Assembly (NCBI GenBank): GCA_944391895.1
Contig: CALXVF010000016.1
Location: 1 to 13,992 of the forward strand
Source: an uncultured Clostridia bacterium
Lineage (GTDB): Bacteria; Bacillota; Clostridia; TANB77; CAG-508
Direction: 5' to 3'
DNA: 13,992 nt
Below, piece by piece: positions 7,876 to 13,990 of this stretch. The notes under the pieces were generated by a model that saw only the letters and a program-made list of their open reading frames with translations, was not told the DNA's origin and did not search any database. The first letter of the stretch is position 1. Every line of letters begins with the position of its first letter. The position numbers and the translations under genes are program-made.

Positions 7876-7906
7876 TTGAACTTTAAGGAGCGTCCCTAAA
7901 GTTCAA
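7876..7906 (-). other. 14-bp hairpin spanning the sigK stop codon
   Basis: 7876-7889 pairs with 7893-7906 around a 3-nt loop: 10 A/T-rich pairs plus a GGGA/TCCT top with one G-U in the minus-strand transcript. It covers the last codons of sigK and its TAA. The minus-strand transcript continues with a run of A rather than U, so it does not fit a classic rho-independent terminator, although a U-run follows about 15 nt later. It may still stabilise the mRNA 3' end or act in termination. Confidence 0.6.
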
Positions 7907-8593
7907 TTCTTTTGCCAATTTACCTATTGCTCTTGTTTCAATACGTGATACATATGAACGTGAAATTCCCATATTACTAGCAATTTCTTTTTGCGTTTTT
8001 GGCTTTTCACCATTTAGACCAAATCTAAGTTCAATTATGGTTCTTTCTCTATTTTTCAGAACTTTTTTTATTTTTTCATATAATTTGGCTATTTTCATTT
8101 TTAAATCAACTTCTTCATCTATTGGTCTTTCCTCATTTTCTAAAACTTCTTTAAGAGTAACTGTGTTATCATCTTTGTCTTTTCCTATCGGGTCTTCTAA
8201 ATATACCTCTGAATTTATCTTTTTCGTAGCTCTTAAATACATAAGAATCTCATTATCTATACATTTTGAAATATATGTAGATATCTTTATTGATTTTTTT
8301 GAATCGTAGCTATTTATTCCTTTTATTAAGCCAATTGAACCTATTGAAATTAGGTCATCTTGGTCAATATTTGTATTAGAATATTTTTTACATACATGAG
8401 CTACTAATCTTAAATTATGCTCAATTAATATGTTCTTAGCTTCTTCATCGCCTTTCTCCATTCTTTCTACATACATTTTTTCTTCTTCCGCACTTAAACT
8501 TTCTGGAAAAAGGCTATTATTTGATATGTACCCTAATATAAAAACTGCAGAACCTAAAAAAGCTAAAAATCCAGAGATTGTAATTGCTATCAT
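7883..8593 (-). CDS. sigK: Sporulation sigma factor SigK (late mother-cell sigma), with pro-sequence
   Basis: 236 residues, contiguous, with no intervening element. Residues 1-22 are hydrophobic (FLAFLGSAVFILGY), followed by SNNSLFPESLSAEEEKMY, which lines up with the processed pro-sequence and the N-terminus of mature Bacillus SigK. Region 2 spans about 52-125 (NILIEHNLRLVAHVCKKY, DDLISIGSIGLIKGINSYD), where the family melts and contacts the -10 element. Region 4 spans about 165-230, with the helix-turn-helix TQKEIASNMGISRSYVSRIE contacting the -35. It directs transcription in the mother cell late in sporulation, for coat and lysis genes. The pro-sequence implies membrane tethering and release by a SpoIVFB-like protease, as in Bacillus; some clostridia lack this. 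The GGAGGTG site fits the chosen ATG. A CATATAAT at 8637-8644 could be a sigma-E -10, but the -35 match is poor. Confidence 0.93.
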   Translation of the reverse strand: MIAITISGFLAFLGSAVFILGYISNNSLFPESLSAEEEKMYVERMEKGDEEAKNILIEHNLRLVAHVCKKYSNTNIDQDDLISIGSIGLIKGINSYDSKKSIKISTYISKCIDNEILMYLRATKKINSEVYLEDPIGKDKDDNTVTLKEVLENEERPIDEEVDLKMKIAKLYEKIKKVLKNRERTIIELRFGLNGEKPKTQKEIASNMGISRSYVSRIETRAIGKLAKELNFRDAP

Positions 8594-8706
8594 ATATACA
8601 CCTCCATTAAATTTTCTCTTTTTTTCTCATACAGTAATTATATGTTAAAAATTTTACTATTGTGTCTGTCCTTTGAATTCTAAGTATTTGGACGTTCTTT
8701 TAGTTA

Positions 8707-8755
8707 TATAAAAATCTCTAAAGTCAAAATGAATATCATTTTTAACTTTAGAGAT
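8707..8755 (-). terminator. Rho-independent terminator of the U32 gene
   Basis: In the minus-strand transcript a long stem pairs about 8744-8755 (ATCTCTAAAGTT) with 8714-8724 (ACTTTAGAGAT). The stem extends inward as AAAATGA/TCATTTT around 8727-8741 and is followed by TTTTATATAA. It begins 5 bp after the U32 stop codon. This separates the U32 gene from sigK. Confidence 0.88.
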
Positions 8756-8760
8756 CATTT

Positions 8761-9993
8761 TTATACTTTTCTTTTTCTTATAATCCAATCTTCTTCACAT
8801 TTTATAGGTAAATGGATTAATACTTTTTGTCCATCTTTTCCTGGATTTACGTATTCTATTTCTTCGCCTGTTTCATCATCCCACATTTTGTTTATAGTAA
8901 ATTCTTCTACTTCAATTTTATTTGGAATGATTATTTCCATTTTATCTCCTACTACAAGTCTATTTTTTACTGCCAATACAGATTTATCTTCATTATATTC
9001 AACAACTTGACCTGCATATTCGTAATTTGGATTGTATTGTTTTCCTTCATACTCTTGGAAGTCCTTATTATTTTTATCATCGAAGAAAAATTCTGTTAAT
9101 CCTCTAGTCTTTGTTTTTTCTAATTCTTTTAGATATTTTGTATAATCATAGTTTTGAGGATCTTTCATATAATCATCAATTGCTGCTCTATAAACATTTA
9201 CAACACTTGCTAAATAGTACTCAGATTTTAATCTTCCTTCTATTTTTAAACTTGTAACTCCCATTTCTATTATTTCTGGTATTTGTTTTATTAAGCACAA
9301 GTCTTTTGAAGAAAGAATGTATGTACCGTTTGTATCTGTTTCTATCGGCATTAGATTTCCTGGATTTTGTTTTTCTTCTAAGTAAACATTATATGCCCAT
9401 CTACAACTTTGAGCACAATCTCCTAAATTAGCATTTCTACAAGCAAGGAAATCGCTTAGGTAACATCTTCCAGAATATGCCCAGCAAATTGCTCCATGTA
9501 CAAATATTTCAGTTTCCAATCCTTGAGGTGTATTATCTATTAAATATTTTATTTGCTCTTTATTCATTTCTCTAGATAATATTACTCTTTTTGCTCCATT
9601 TCTGTACCAGAAGTTTGCTGTATGGCTACTTAAAGTATTTGCTTGAGTACTAATATGTATAGGAATATCTGGTGCTAATGTTCTTATTGCTTCAATTACT
9701 CCTCCGTCTGATGCAATTATTCCATCTACTGCTAATTTATTTAGAATTCTAACTTGATTGGCGATTTCATCATACATACTATCTTGAGCATATATGTTAA
9801 TTGCAGCATAAACTCTTTTACCTATACTATGAGCATATTTTATTGTGTTGGCTAAATCTTCATCATCTACTTCCGCTCTACTTCTTAAAGATAATGCTCC
9901 CGTTCCACAATATACAGCATCGGCTCCATATTTAAATGCAATTTTTGCCTTTTCAAAAGAACCTGCTGGTGCTAATAATTCTGGTTTTTCCAT
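8761..9993 (-). CDS. trhP: U32-family tRNA hydroxylation protein TrhP (prephenate-dependent)
   Basis: 410 residues. The N-terminal U32 domain starts PELLAPAGSFEKAKIAFKYG, has IHISTQANT near 112-120 and RVILSRE near 136-142. The diagnostic U32 motif is EIFVHGAICWAYSGRCYLSD at 162-181, with cysteines 170, 177, 185, 193 and 197; a subset should bind the iron-sulfur cluster seen in this family. GVTSLKIEGRLKSEYY and a C-terminal beta domain (about 330-405) complete the layout. It aligns along its length, from memory, with E. coli YegQ/TrhP, which makes 5-hydroxyuridine at the wobble position of tRNA using prephenate. Members are still often labelled peptidases, but no protease motif is visible. 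It is a single full-length chain, with its own promoter (10033-10061), an AAAGGAG site and its own terminator. Confidence 0.88.
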   Translation of the reverse strand: MEKPELLAPAGSFEKAKIAFKYGADAVYCGTGALSLRSRAEVDDEDLANTIKYAHSIGKRVYAAINIYAQDSMYDEIANQVRILNKLAVDGIIASDGGVIEAIRTLAPDIPIHISTQANTLSSHTANFWYRNGAKRVILSREMNKEQIKYLIDNTPQGLETEIFVHGAICWAYSGRCYLSDFLACRNANLGDCAQSCRWAYNVYLEEKQNPGNLMPIETDTNGTYILSSKDLCLIKQIPEIIEMGVTSLKIEGRLKSEYYLASVVNVYRAAIDDYMKDPQNYDYTKYLKELEKTKTRGLTEFFFDDKNNKDFQEYEGKQYNPNYEYAGQVVEYNEDKSVLAVKNRLVVGDKMEIIIPNKIEVEEFTINKMWDDETGEEIEYVNPGKDGQKVLIHLPIKCEEDWIIRKRKV

Positions 9994-10032
9994 ATTTTTT
10001 CTCCTTTATATTTCATATTAATTTTCAACTAT

Positions 10033-10061
10033 ATTATATTATTTTTTCAGGAAATTAGCAA
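10033..10061 (-). promoter_or_regulatory. Sigma-A promoter of trhP
   Basis: On the minus strand: -35 TTGCTA (10061-10056), 17-bp spacer, -10 TATAAT (10038-10033). Transcription would start near 10026, about 32 nt before the ATG, and the AAAGGAG site lies in between. The consensus -10 and optimal spacing make this one of the better promoter calls in the window. Confidence 0.7.
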
Positions 10062-10151
10062 GAAAAATGTTACTATTCGCAGTCAATTATTAATTTTCAG
10101 CTACTTATTTTTAAAATTGTATATCAAAGATTTCTCAGCAATAATCATATT

Positions 10152-10922
10152 CTAAATTATTTTTCTTCTTTGTACAAAATAGCAACAAAATGCCATAAAA
10201 CTATCTGGTAATATTTTAGCTAGTATACTTGTTAATTTTATATGGAATTGCGTAAAAATCACTTTCTTTCCTTTAAACATTTTTCTTACTGCTATTCTTG
10301 CAACATCACTACTTTCCGTTTCTGCTACATTAAATTTTACATCTGCCACTTTTTGAAAATTCGTTTTTACTGGTCCTGGACACAATGCACTTATCTTAAC
10401 ATTTGATTTTTTCATTCTTAGTTCTTGATTAATGCTTTGTGTTAATCTTAGGACATACGATTTTGTAGCATAATAAGTAGCCATTAATGGTCCTGGCATA
10501 AATCCAGCTATTGATGAGACATTCATTATATATCCTTCATCTCTTTCTACCATATCTTTGAGAAATAATTTTGTAAGTATGTGCAAAGCAGAAATATTTG
10601 TGTCTATCATTCCTAATTCTTTTTCTAAATTTGTATTAATGAATTCTCCACATGTTCCAAACCCTGCATTATTTATTAAAACATCTATATAATTATATTT
10701 TTCCTTTACATCTGAATATAATTTCTTGCATCCTTCTCTGTCTATTAAATCCATTGACCTAATATCTACTTTTATACTGTATTCTTTTTCTAATTCTTGT
10801 TTTAGTTTTTTTAACTCTTCTTCATTTCTTGCAACTACAATCAAATCGTAATTTCTTTTAGCTAGTTCTCTTGCAATATCTCTTCCAATTCCAGAAGATG
10901 CACCTGTTACTAAAGCTATCAT
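10152..10922 (-). CDS. Short-chain dehydrogenase/reductase (classical SDR)
   Basis: 256 residues, the usual length for a classical SDR. The NAD(P)-binding motif TGASSGIG is at 6-13, with Arg32 after beta-2 (VVARNEEEL), which favours NADP. NNAG is at 84-87, catalytic Ser137 in NVSSIAG, and the YxxxK pair Tyr150/Lys154 in YYATKSY. CPGPVKTNF at about 185-193 is the typical nucleotide-contact stretch. All catalytic residues are present. The overall pattern resembles DltE/YqjQ-like SDRs, whose substrates are mostly unknown. The C-terminal segment (about 225-256) is hydrophobic and basic, so membrane association is possible. RBS AAGGAG is close to the ATG. The leader between 10923 and 11121 contains the DnaA-box cluster. 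No clear terminator follows. Confidence 0.9.
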   Translation of the reverse strand: MIALVTGASSGIGRDIARELAKRNYDLIVVARNEEELKKLKQELEKEYSIKVDIRSMDLIDREGCKKLYSDVKEKYNYIDVLINNAGFGTCGEFINTNLEKELGMIDTNISALHILTKLFLKDMVERDEGYIMNVSSIAGFMPGPLMATYYATKSYVLRLTQSINQELRMKKSNVKISALCPGPVKTNFQKVADVKFNVAETESSDVARIAVRKMFKGKKVIFTQFHIKLTSILAKILPDSFMAFCCYFVQRRKII

Positions 10923-10953
10923 ATTTACTCCTTTTTTATATTAGTATGCTTAA

Positions 10954-10997
10954 TTTTCCACATAGTTATCCACATATTATTACGTATATGTGGATAA
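10954..10997. promoter_or_regulatory. Cluster of three DnaA-box-like 9-mers upstream of the SDR gene
   Basis: TTTTCCACA (10954-10962, one change from consensus), TTATCCACA (10966-10974, perfect consensus) and TGTGGATAA (10989-10997, perfect consensus on the other strand). The two perfect boxes form a 12-bp inverted repeat, TTATCCACATAT at 10966-10977 with its complement at 10986-10997. They lie in the 5' leader or promoter of the SDR gene. A possible SDR promoter (TTGTAA 11005-11000, 17-bp spacer, TAATAA 10982-10977) would have one box in its spacer and two just downstream, a repressor-like arrangement. Binding by DnaA is inferred from motif match only. Confidence 0.6.
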
Positions 10998-11018
10998 TAT
11001 TACAAATTTGTAATATTA
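10995..11018. repeat. 24-bp perfect palindrome next to the DnaA-box cluster
   Basis: The sequence reads identically on both strands from 10995 to 11018 and is centred on AAATTT (11004-11009). It contains ATTTGTAAT (11006-11014), which recurs in the same orientation at 11026-11034 and 11080-11088. The surrounding 11000-11100 stretch is almost pure A/T. It could be a binding site for a dimeric regulator or part of an easily melted region. Confidence 0.6.
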
Positions 11019-11121
11019 AAATAATATTTGTAATTTTTTGTATTATCGTTGTATTTTTTATCGAAAAAATAATAAGTTGATTTGTAATTACTAATATTTA
11101 ATATTGTCCAAATCAATAATC

Positions 11122-12312
11122 TCATTCTACTAACCACCTAGCTATATCATAAATTTGTATACCTTCATATTGATACAATTCATGTTTAGTTTTTGCTATT
11201 ATTATTTTCGGATAAGCATCTTTTATTTCCAATAATGGTTTCACTTCTCTTTGTAAAGTTATATCGTCTGAAATATTGTCTGATACTTGGATATATATCT
11301 TTTCGTTTCTCTTTGATGCAACAAAATCTATTTCTTTATTATATAAAGTTCCAACATATATTTCATATCCCCTACGTAACAATTCGATTGCAACAATATT
11401 TTCATAAATTCGCCCATAATCCATATTTGTTGTACCTAGTAAAGCATATCTAAAGGAATGATCAGACAAATAATATTTGTCTTGCGTACTTAATAACTTC
11501 TTTCCTCTAATGTCATATCTTGTTACTTTATAAAAAGCAAAAGCACTGCATAAATATTTAATATAATTACTTATTGTTTTATCTGTAATTGATACATTAT
11601 TACTATTAAGCACATTTGCTATATTATTTGATGATGTCAAATTCGATATATTATCAATTAAAAAATTATTTAAATTATTAAGAACATCTAAATTTCTAAT
11701 TTTATATTTTTGATTTATATCTCTTACAATTAGTGTATTATACACATCAGAAATGTAGTCATATTTTTCTTTTTGTGTTTTATATAAGTATGAACCAGAC
11801 ATTCCGCCTTCTTTTACATAATTATCAAATGCTTTATCAATATCGTCATATTGATAATATTCTAAATATTCTTTAAATGAGAATGGATATACATCTATAC
11901 CAAAAGTTCTTCCTGTAAATAAAGTAGCTAAATCGCTACTCATCAAAAAAGCATTTGAACCTGTAATATATATATCGTATTTTTCTAATGCATGTAACCC
12001 ATTTATTGCTTTTTCAAATCCTACGCACATTTGAACTTCATCGATTAATATAAAATTTCTTTTATTTGCATCATATCTTTTTTCGATATAGTTGTATAGT
12101 TCATGATATTCCATTAAATTTTCATATATGGGTATGTTAAAGTTTATGTGAATAATGTTTACGTTTTTTATGTTTTGAGTTATATACTTCTTAAATGCTT
12201 CTAACAGTTTAGATTTTCCACTACGCCTAATTCCAGTTAAAACTTTGATATCTGGAGTTCCAATGACACTTATTAATTTATTCAAATATTCCTCTCTATT
12301 TATGAGTTTCAA
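11122..12312 (-). CDS. ATP-binding protein of the AAA-like ATPase/DUF4143 family
   Basis: 396 residues from a TTG start at 12312. The P-loop ATPase domain has GIRRSGKS at 27-34 (Walker A), FILIDEVQ at 87-94 (Walker B) and YITGSNA at about 116-122 (sensor). A winged-helix-like middle (about 200-280) leads to the C-terminal DUF4143 domain, a PD-(D/E)xK nuclease-like fold with RGYEIYVGTLYNKEIDFVAS and IYIQVSDNISDD. As is common in this family, Gln stands where a nuclease would have Lys, so catalysis there is doubtful. The biological role of these widespread proteins is unclear; they are often single genes in variable regions. The in-frame ATG at 12333 lies inside the promoter -10, whereas GAGGTGAT sits 5 nt before the TTG, so I prefer the TTG. 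It appears monocistronic. Confidence 0.88.
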   Translation of the reverse strand: MKLINREEYLNKLISVIGTPDIKVLTGIRRSGKSKLLEAFKKYITQNIKNVNIIHINFNIPIYENLMEYHELYNYIEKRYDANKRNFILIDEVQMCVGFEKAINGLHALEKYDIYITGSNAFLMSSDLATLFTGRTFGIDVYPFSFKEYLEYYQYDDIDKAFDNYVKEGGMSGSYLYKTQKEKYDYISDVYNTLIVRDINQKYKIRNLDVLNNLNNFLIDNISNLTSSNNIANVLNSNNVSITDKTISNYIKYLCSAFAFYKVTRYDIRGKKLLSTQDKYYLSDHSFRYALLGTTNMDYGRIYENIVAIELLRRGYEIYVGTLYNKEIDFVASKRNEKIYIQVSDNISDDITLQREVKPLLEIKDAYPKIIIAKTKHELYQYEGIQIYDIARWLVE

Positions 12313-12316
12313 AATA

Positions 12317-12325
12317 ATCACCTCT
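12317..12325 (-). promoter_or_regulatory. Ribosome binding site deciding the TTG start of the ATPase
   Basis: AGAGGTGAT on the minus strand is strongly complementary to the 16S rRNA 3' end and lies 5 nt before TTG (12312-12310). No such site precedes the ATG at 12333. Confidence 0.75.
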
Positions 12326-12331
12326 ATAAAC

Positions 12332-12360
12332 ATTATATTATTCTATTCCGAAAAAGTCAA
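12332..12360 (-). promoter_or_regulatory. Near-consensus sigma-A promoter of the ATPase gene
   Basis: -35 TTGACT (12360-12355), exactly 17-bp spacer, -10 TATAAT (12337-12332). The predicted start of transcription is near 12325, just at the ribosome binding site, so the leader is very short. The -35 and spacer overlap the left arm and loop of the inverted repeat at 12344-12382, so occupancy of that repeat would block RNA polymerase. Confidence 0.8.
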
Positions 12361-12382
12361 CTTTTTTGTCTTTTTCGGAATA
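12344..12382. repeat. 13-bp perfect inverted repeat over the ATPase promoter (candidate operator)
   Basis: TATTCCGAAAAAG (12344-12356) is mirrored by CTTTTTCGGAATA (12370-12382) with a 13-bp centre. The left arm lies in the spacer and -35, the right arm just upstream. The half-site TTTTTCGGAATA occurs once more at 1165-1176, upstream of tspO. The candidate binder is unknown. Confidence 0.65.
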
Positions 12383-12445
12383 CTTGTATTATAAACATAA
12401 TTTACACATATTATGCATTATTTTAGATATTGTATAAATTTGCAA

Positions 12446-12484
12446 AATATAAAAAAGGCGATTTTTCAATACTTTCGCCTTTTT
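12446..12484 (-). terminator. Terminator of the zinc-ribbon/prepilin-like operon
   Basis: On the minus strand AAAAAGGCGA (12484-12475) pairs with TCGCCTTTTT (12461-12452), with a 13-nt loop and continuing T-rich sequence. The core GGCGA/TCGCC is the most GC-rich stem in the area. It lies about 50 bp after the stop of the zinc-ribbon gene. Confidence 0.85.
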
Positions 12485-12532
12485 AATTATTTATAATACG
12501 ACGTACTATAGTTTTGTTGTTTTCTTGTAAGT

Positions 12533-12781
12533 TTATAATACTGCACTTATAGCTATAAATATTCCACCAACTAAAAGTAAAAGTCCTAAAATAAATTTCC
12601 ATACTGGAACAGGTTTTCCATTCATACCATTATATAAAATTTTATTTAGTCCACTATTGTTATTTTTTTGATTTTCTTCTTGAAAATTATATTGATTATT
12701 GCTTTCATAAACTTTGGTTTTACAATATGGACATTCTTTATCAACATTACTAATTGGTTTTCCACAATTTTGACAATACAT
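12533..12781 (-). CDS. Small zinc-ribbon membrane protein
   Basis: 82 residues. The N-terminus is a zinc ribbon, MYCQNCGKPISNVDKECPYC, with two CxxC pairs (Cys3/Cys6 and Cys17/Cys20) that should bind one zinc. A low-complexity Asn/Gln/Glu-rich linker follows (about 25-50), then one C-terminal transmembrane helix (about 62-81, FILGLLLLVGGIFIAISAVL). The zinc ribbon is expected in the cytoplasm. The function is unknown; such zinc_ribbon-plus-TM proteins are common in Clostridia. It starts 21 bp after the prepilin-like gene, in the same operon, with a weak AAAGGGA site. Confidence 0.85.
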   Translation of the reverse strand: MYCQNCGKPISNVDKECPYCKTKVYESNNQYNFQEENQKNNNSGLNKILYNGMNGKPVPVWKFILGLLLLVGGIFIAISAVL

Positions 12782-12802
12782 ATTAAATTTTCCCTTTCAC
12801 TT

Positions 12803-13306
12803 TTATTGTAATTTTAATACCACCGAATTAGGAATGTATTCATTAAATGAAATAAATTCATATTCAAATAGGTAGTAATCATTTCCAATGTGTCTAACAT
12901 AAAGAACAGCAACATTAGTTCCATCATATAAATATGTTACTTCGTATTCTTTTGTTTGTTCAACTGTATAACCTCTTTCAATAAGTGCATCATACGAATC
13001 ATAAGCACTCATAACCCAACCTTGATCTCTGAGCAAACTAAAAATATTTGAGCTATCTTCTTTTTTAATCATTTGACTTATTACATCATAGTCTTCATTA
13101 GAAAATGTACTTACACGGTTTTCTGGGTTATCATCTGTTGCTAGTGTTGCTTGAGTTATAAGATTTCTTAAATTTAGATAAACCTCTTTTTCTCCTGCAG
13201 TTAATTTATGACCATCTTTGTATGTTACTATATAAATAATTATACCAATAACTATAACAATAATAATTATTAATTTCATTAAGCTAATTCCTTTTTCGCT
13301 TTTCAT
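12803..13306 (-). CDS. Prepilin-like membrane-anchored protein, function unknown
   Basis: 167 residues. The N-terminus MKSEKGISLMKLIIIIVIVIG has the layout of a class III (prepilin) signal: short basic leader, Gly6, then a hydrophobic helix (about 7-28). The usual Glu at +5 after the cleavage point is replaced by Lys, so processing by prepilin peptidase and pilus assembly are uncertain; it may simply be membrane-anchored. The exported part (about 30-167) is a mixed alpha/beta domain with NLRNLITQATLATDDNPENR and a C-terminal beta-rich region. It resembles the many clostridial proteins with KGISL-type starts. RBS AAGGAGGTGA is perfect. It is first in a two-gene operon and divergent from the XRE gene. 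Confidence 0.78.
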   Translation of the reverse strand: MKSEKGISLMKLIIIIVIVIGIIIYIVTYKDGHKLTAGEKEVYLNLRNLITQATLATDDNPENRVSTFSNEDYDVISQMIKKEDSSNIFSLLRDQGWVMSAYDSYDALIERGYTVEQTKEYEVTYLYDGTNVAVLYVRHIGNDYYLFEYEFISFNEYIPNSVVLKLQ

Positions 13307-13438
13307 TTGTTTTTCACCTCCTTATCTTTTGCAAATTGAATTGTATATCACAAGAGCATTACTCACGATTATATTTGTTTATAATAAAATCGACATGCTC
13401 ATTTGATAATCTATTATTTAAAAGCTTTCTTAGTATAA

Positions 13439-13466
13439 ATAATACTATATAAGTTGGCACTGTCAA
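13439..13466 (-). promoter_or_regulatory. Sigma-A-type promoter of the prepilin-like operon, with overlapping near-dyad
   Basis: -35 TTGACA (13466-13461, perfect consensus), 16-bp spacer, -10 TATTAT (13444-13439). It leaves a leader of about 125 nt. TTGGCACTGTCAA at 13454-13466 is an imperfect palindrome that covers the -35, a plausible operator for the divergent XRE protein. For the XRE gene itself only a weak candidate is visible (TTGTTA 13485-13490, 17 bp, AATACT 13508-13513), which would leave almost no leader. Confidence 0.6.
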
Positions 13467-13533
13467 CAATGTAAAATCACTTTTTTGTTAAGATTTTTAA
13501 TAAAGGGAATACTACCAAAAAGGAGATTTTTGT

Positions 13534-13773
13534 ATGGATTTATCACAAGCAGTTAGAATAAGAATTACAAATTTAATAGAAGAAAGAAATATAAATGTTT
13601 CAAAACTTAGCACTATGGCAGGAATATCACGTTCGACGTTATCTAAGTTTTTATCAGGAAAAAGAAAAATAATAAGACTGGATATTATAGAGTATATTTG
13701 TGAAGGTTTAAATATGAAATTAAAAGATTTTTTCGATGACTCACTATTTGATGATATAGAAATAGAAGATTAA
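13534..13773 (+). CDS. Small XRE-family helix-turn-helix regulator
   Basis: 79 residues that are little more than one Cro/C1-type HTH domain: RIRITNLIEERNINVSKLST, then MAGISRSTLSKFLSGKRK (recognition helix, about 28-45), then LDIIEYICEGLNMKLKDFFD, the typical ending of XRE domains. No ligand or oligomerisation domain follows, and the C-terminus is acidic. It is a DNA-binding regulator, probably acting as a dimer. The divergent prepilin-like operon, with a near-palindrome over its -35, is the obvious candidate target by position. RBS AAGGAG lies 8 nt before the ATG. It is one of only two plus-strand genes in the window. Confidence 0.9.
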   Translation: MDLSQAVRIRITNLIEERNINVSKLSTMAGISRSTLSKFLSGKRKIIRLDIIEYICEGLNMKLKDFFDDSLFDDIEIED

Positions 13774-13866
13774 AAGATTAATATTGAAACTTCTTTAGAT
13801 TTTGTAAAACAACAGATTGCAAAAATATCATAAAACCTATTGCATCTCTAACTGCATCAGTTTCAC

Positions 13867-13903
13867 AAAAAAAAACTAGAAAGCTTAAAATAAGCATTTC
13901 TAG
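13867..13903 (-). terminator. Terminator downstream of tRNA-Glu
   Basis: On the minus strand CTAGAAATGCTTA (13903-13891) folds onto TAAGCTTTCTAG (13887-13876) with a single bulged base and a 3-nt loop, followed by nine T (13875-13867). A classic rho-independent terminator, placed 13 nt after the tRNA. Confidence 0.92.
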
Positions 13904-13915
13904 GTTTTACGATTC

Positions 13916-13990
13916 TGGTGACCCCTACGGGAATCGAACCCATGATTTAGCCTTGAGAGGGCTACGTCTTAACCGCTTGACCAAGGGGCC
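13916..13990 (-). tRNA. tRNA-Glu, anticodon CTC
   Basis: A complete 75-nt cloverleaf with encoded CCA. The acceptor stem GGCCCCT pairs with AGGGGTC with one G-U. The D-arm contains AGCGGTTAA. The anticodon stem TAGCC/GGCTA holds the loop CTCTCAA, so the anticodon is CTC (codon GAG). The T-arm is ATGGG, loop TTCGATT, CCCGT. Discriminator is A73. The GGTCAAGCGGTTAAGAC start is typical of bacterial tRNA-Glu. The 5' end is 2 nt from the window edge, so it may be the last of a larger tRNA cluster. Confidence 0.95.

Noticed and set aside
8637..8644. Sigma-E-type -10 CATATAAT upstream of sigK
   Set aside because: The -10 fits, but I could not place a convincing -35 at the right spacing, so it is only mentioned in the sigK entry.
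10954..11100. Chromosomal oriC as a firm call
   Set aside because: dnaA, dnaN and other usual neighbours are missing, and gene orientation does not switch here, so it is kept only as a hypothesis.
13774..13833. A 19-codon extension in frame after the XRE stop (begins KINIETSLDFV)
   Set aside because: It has no start or SD, XRE proteins of this type normally end where this one does, and short open stretches are common in A/T-rich DNA.
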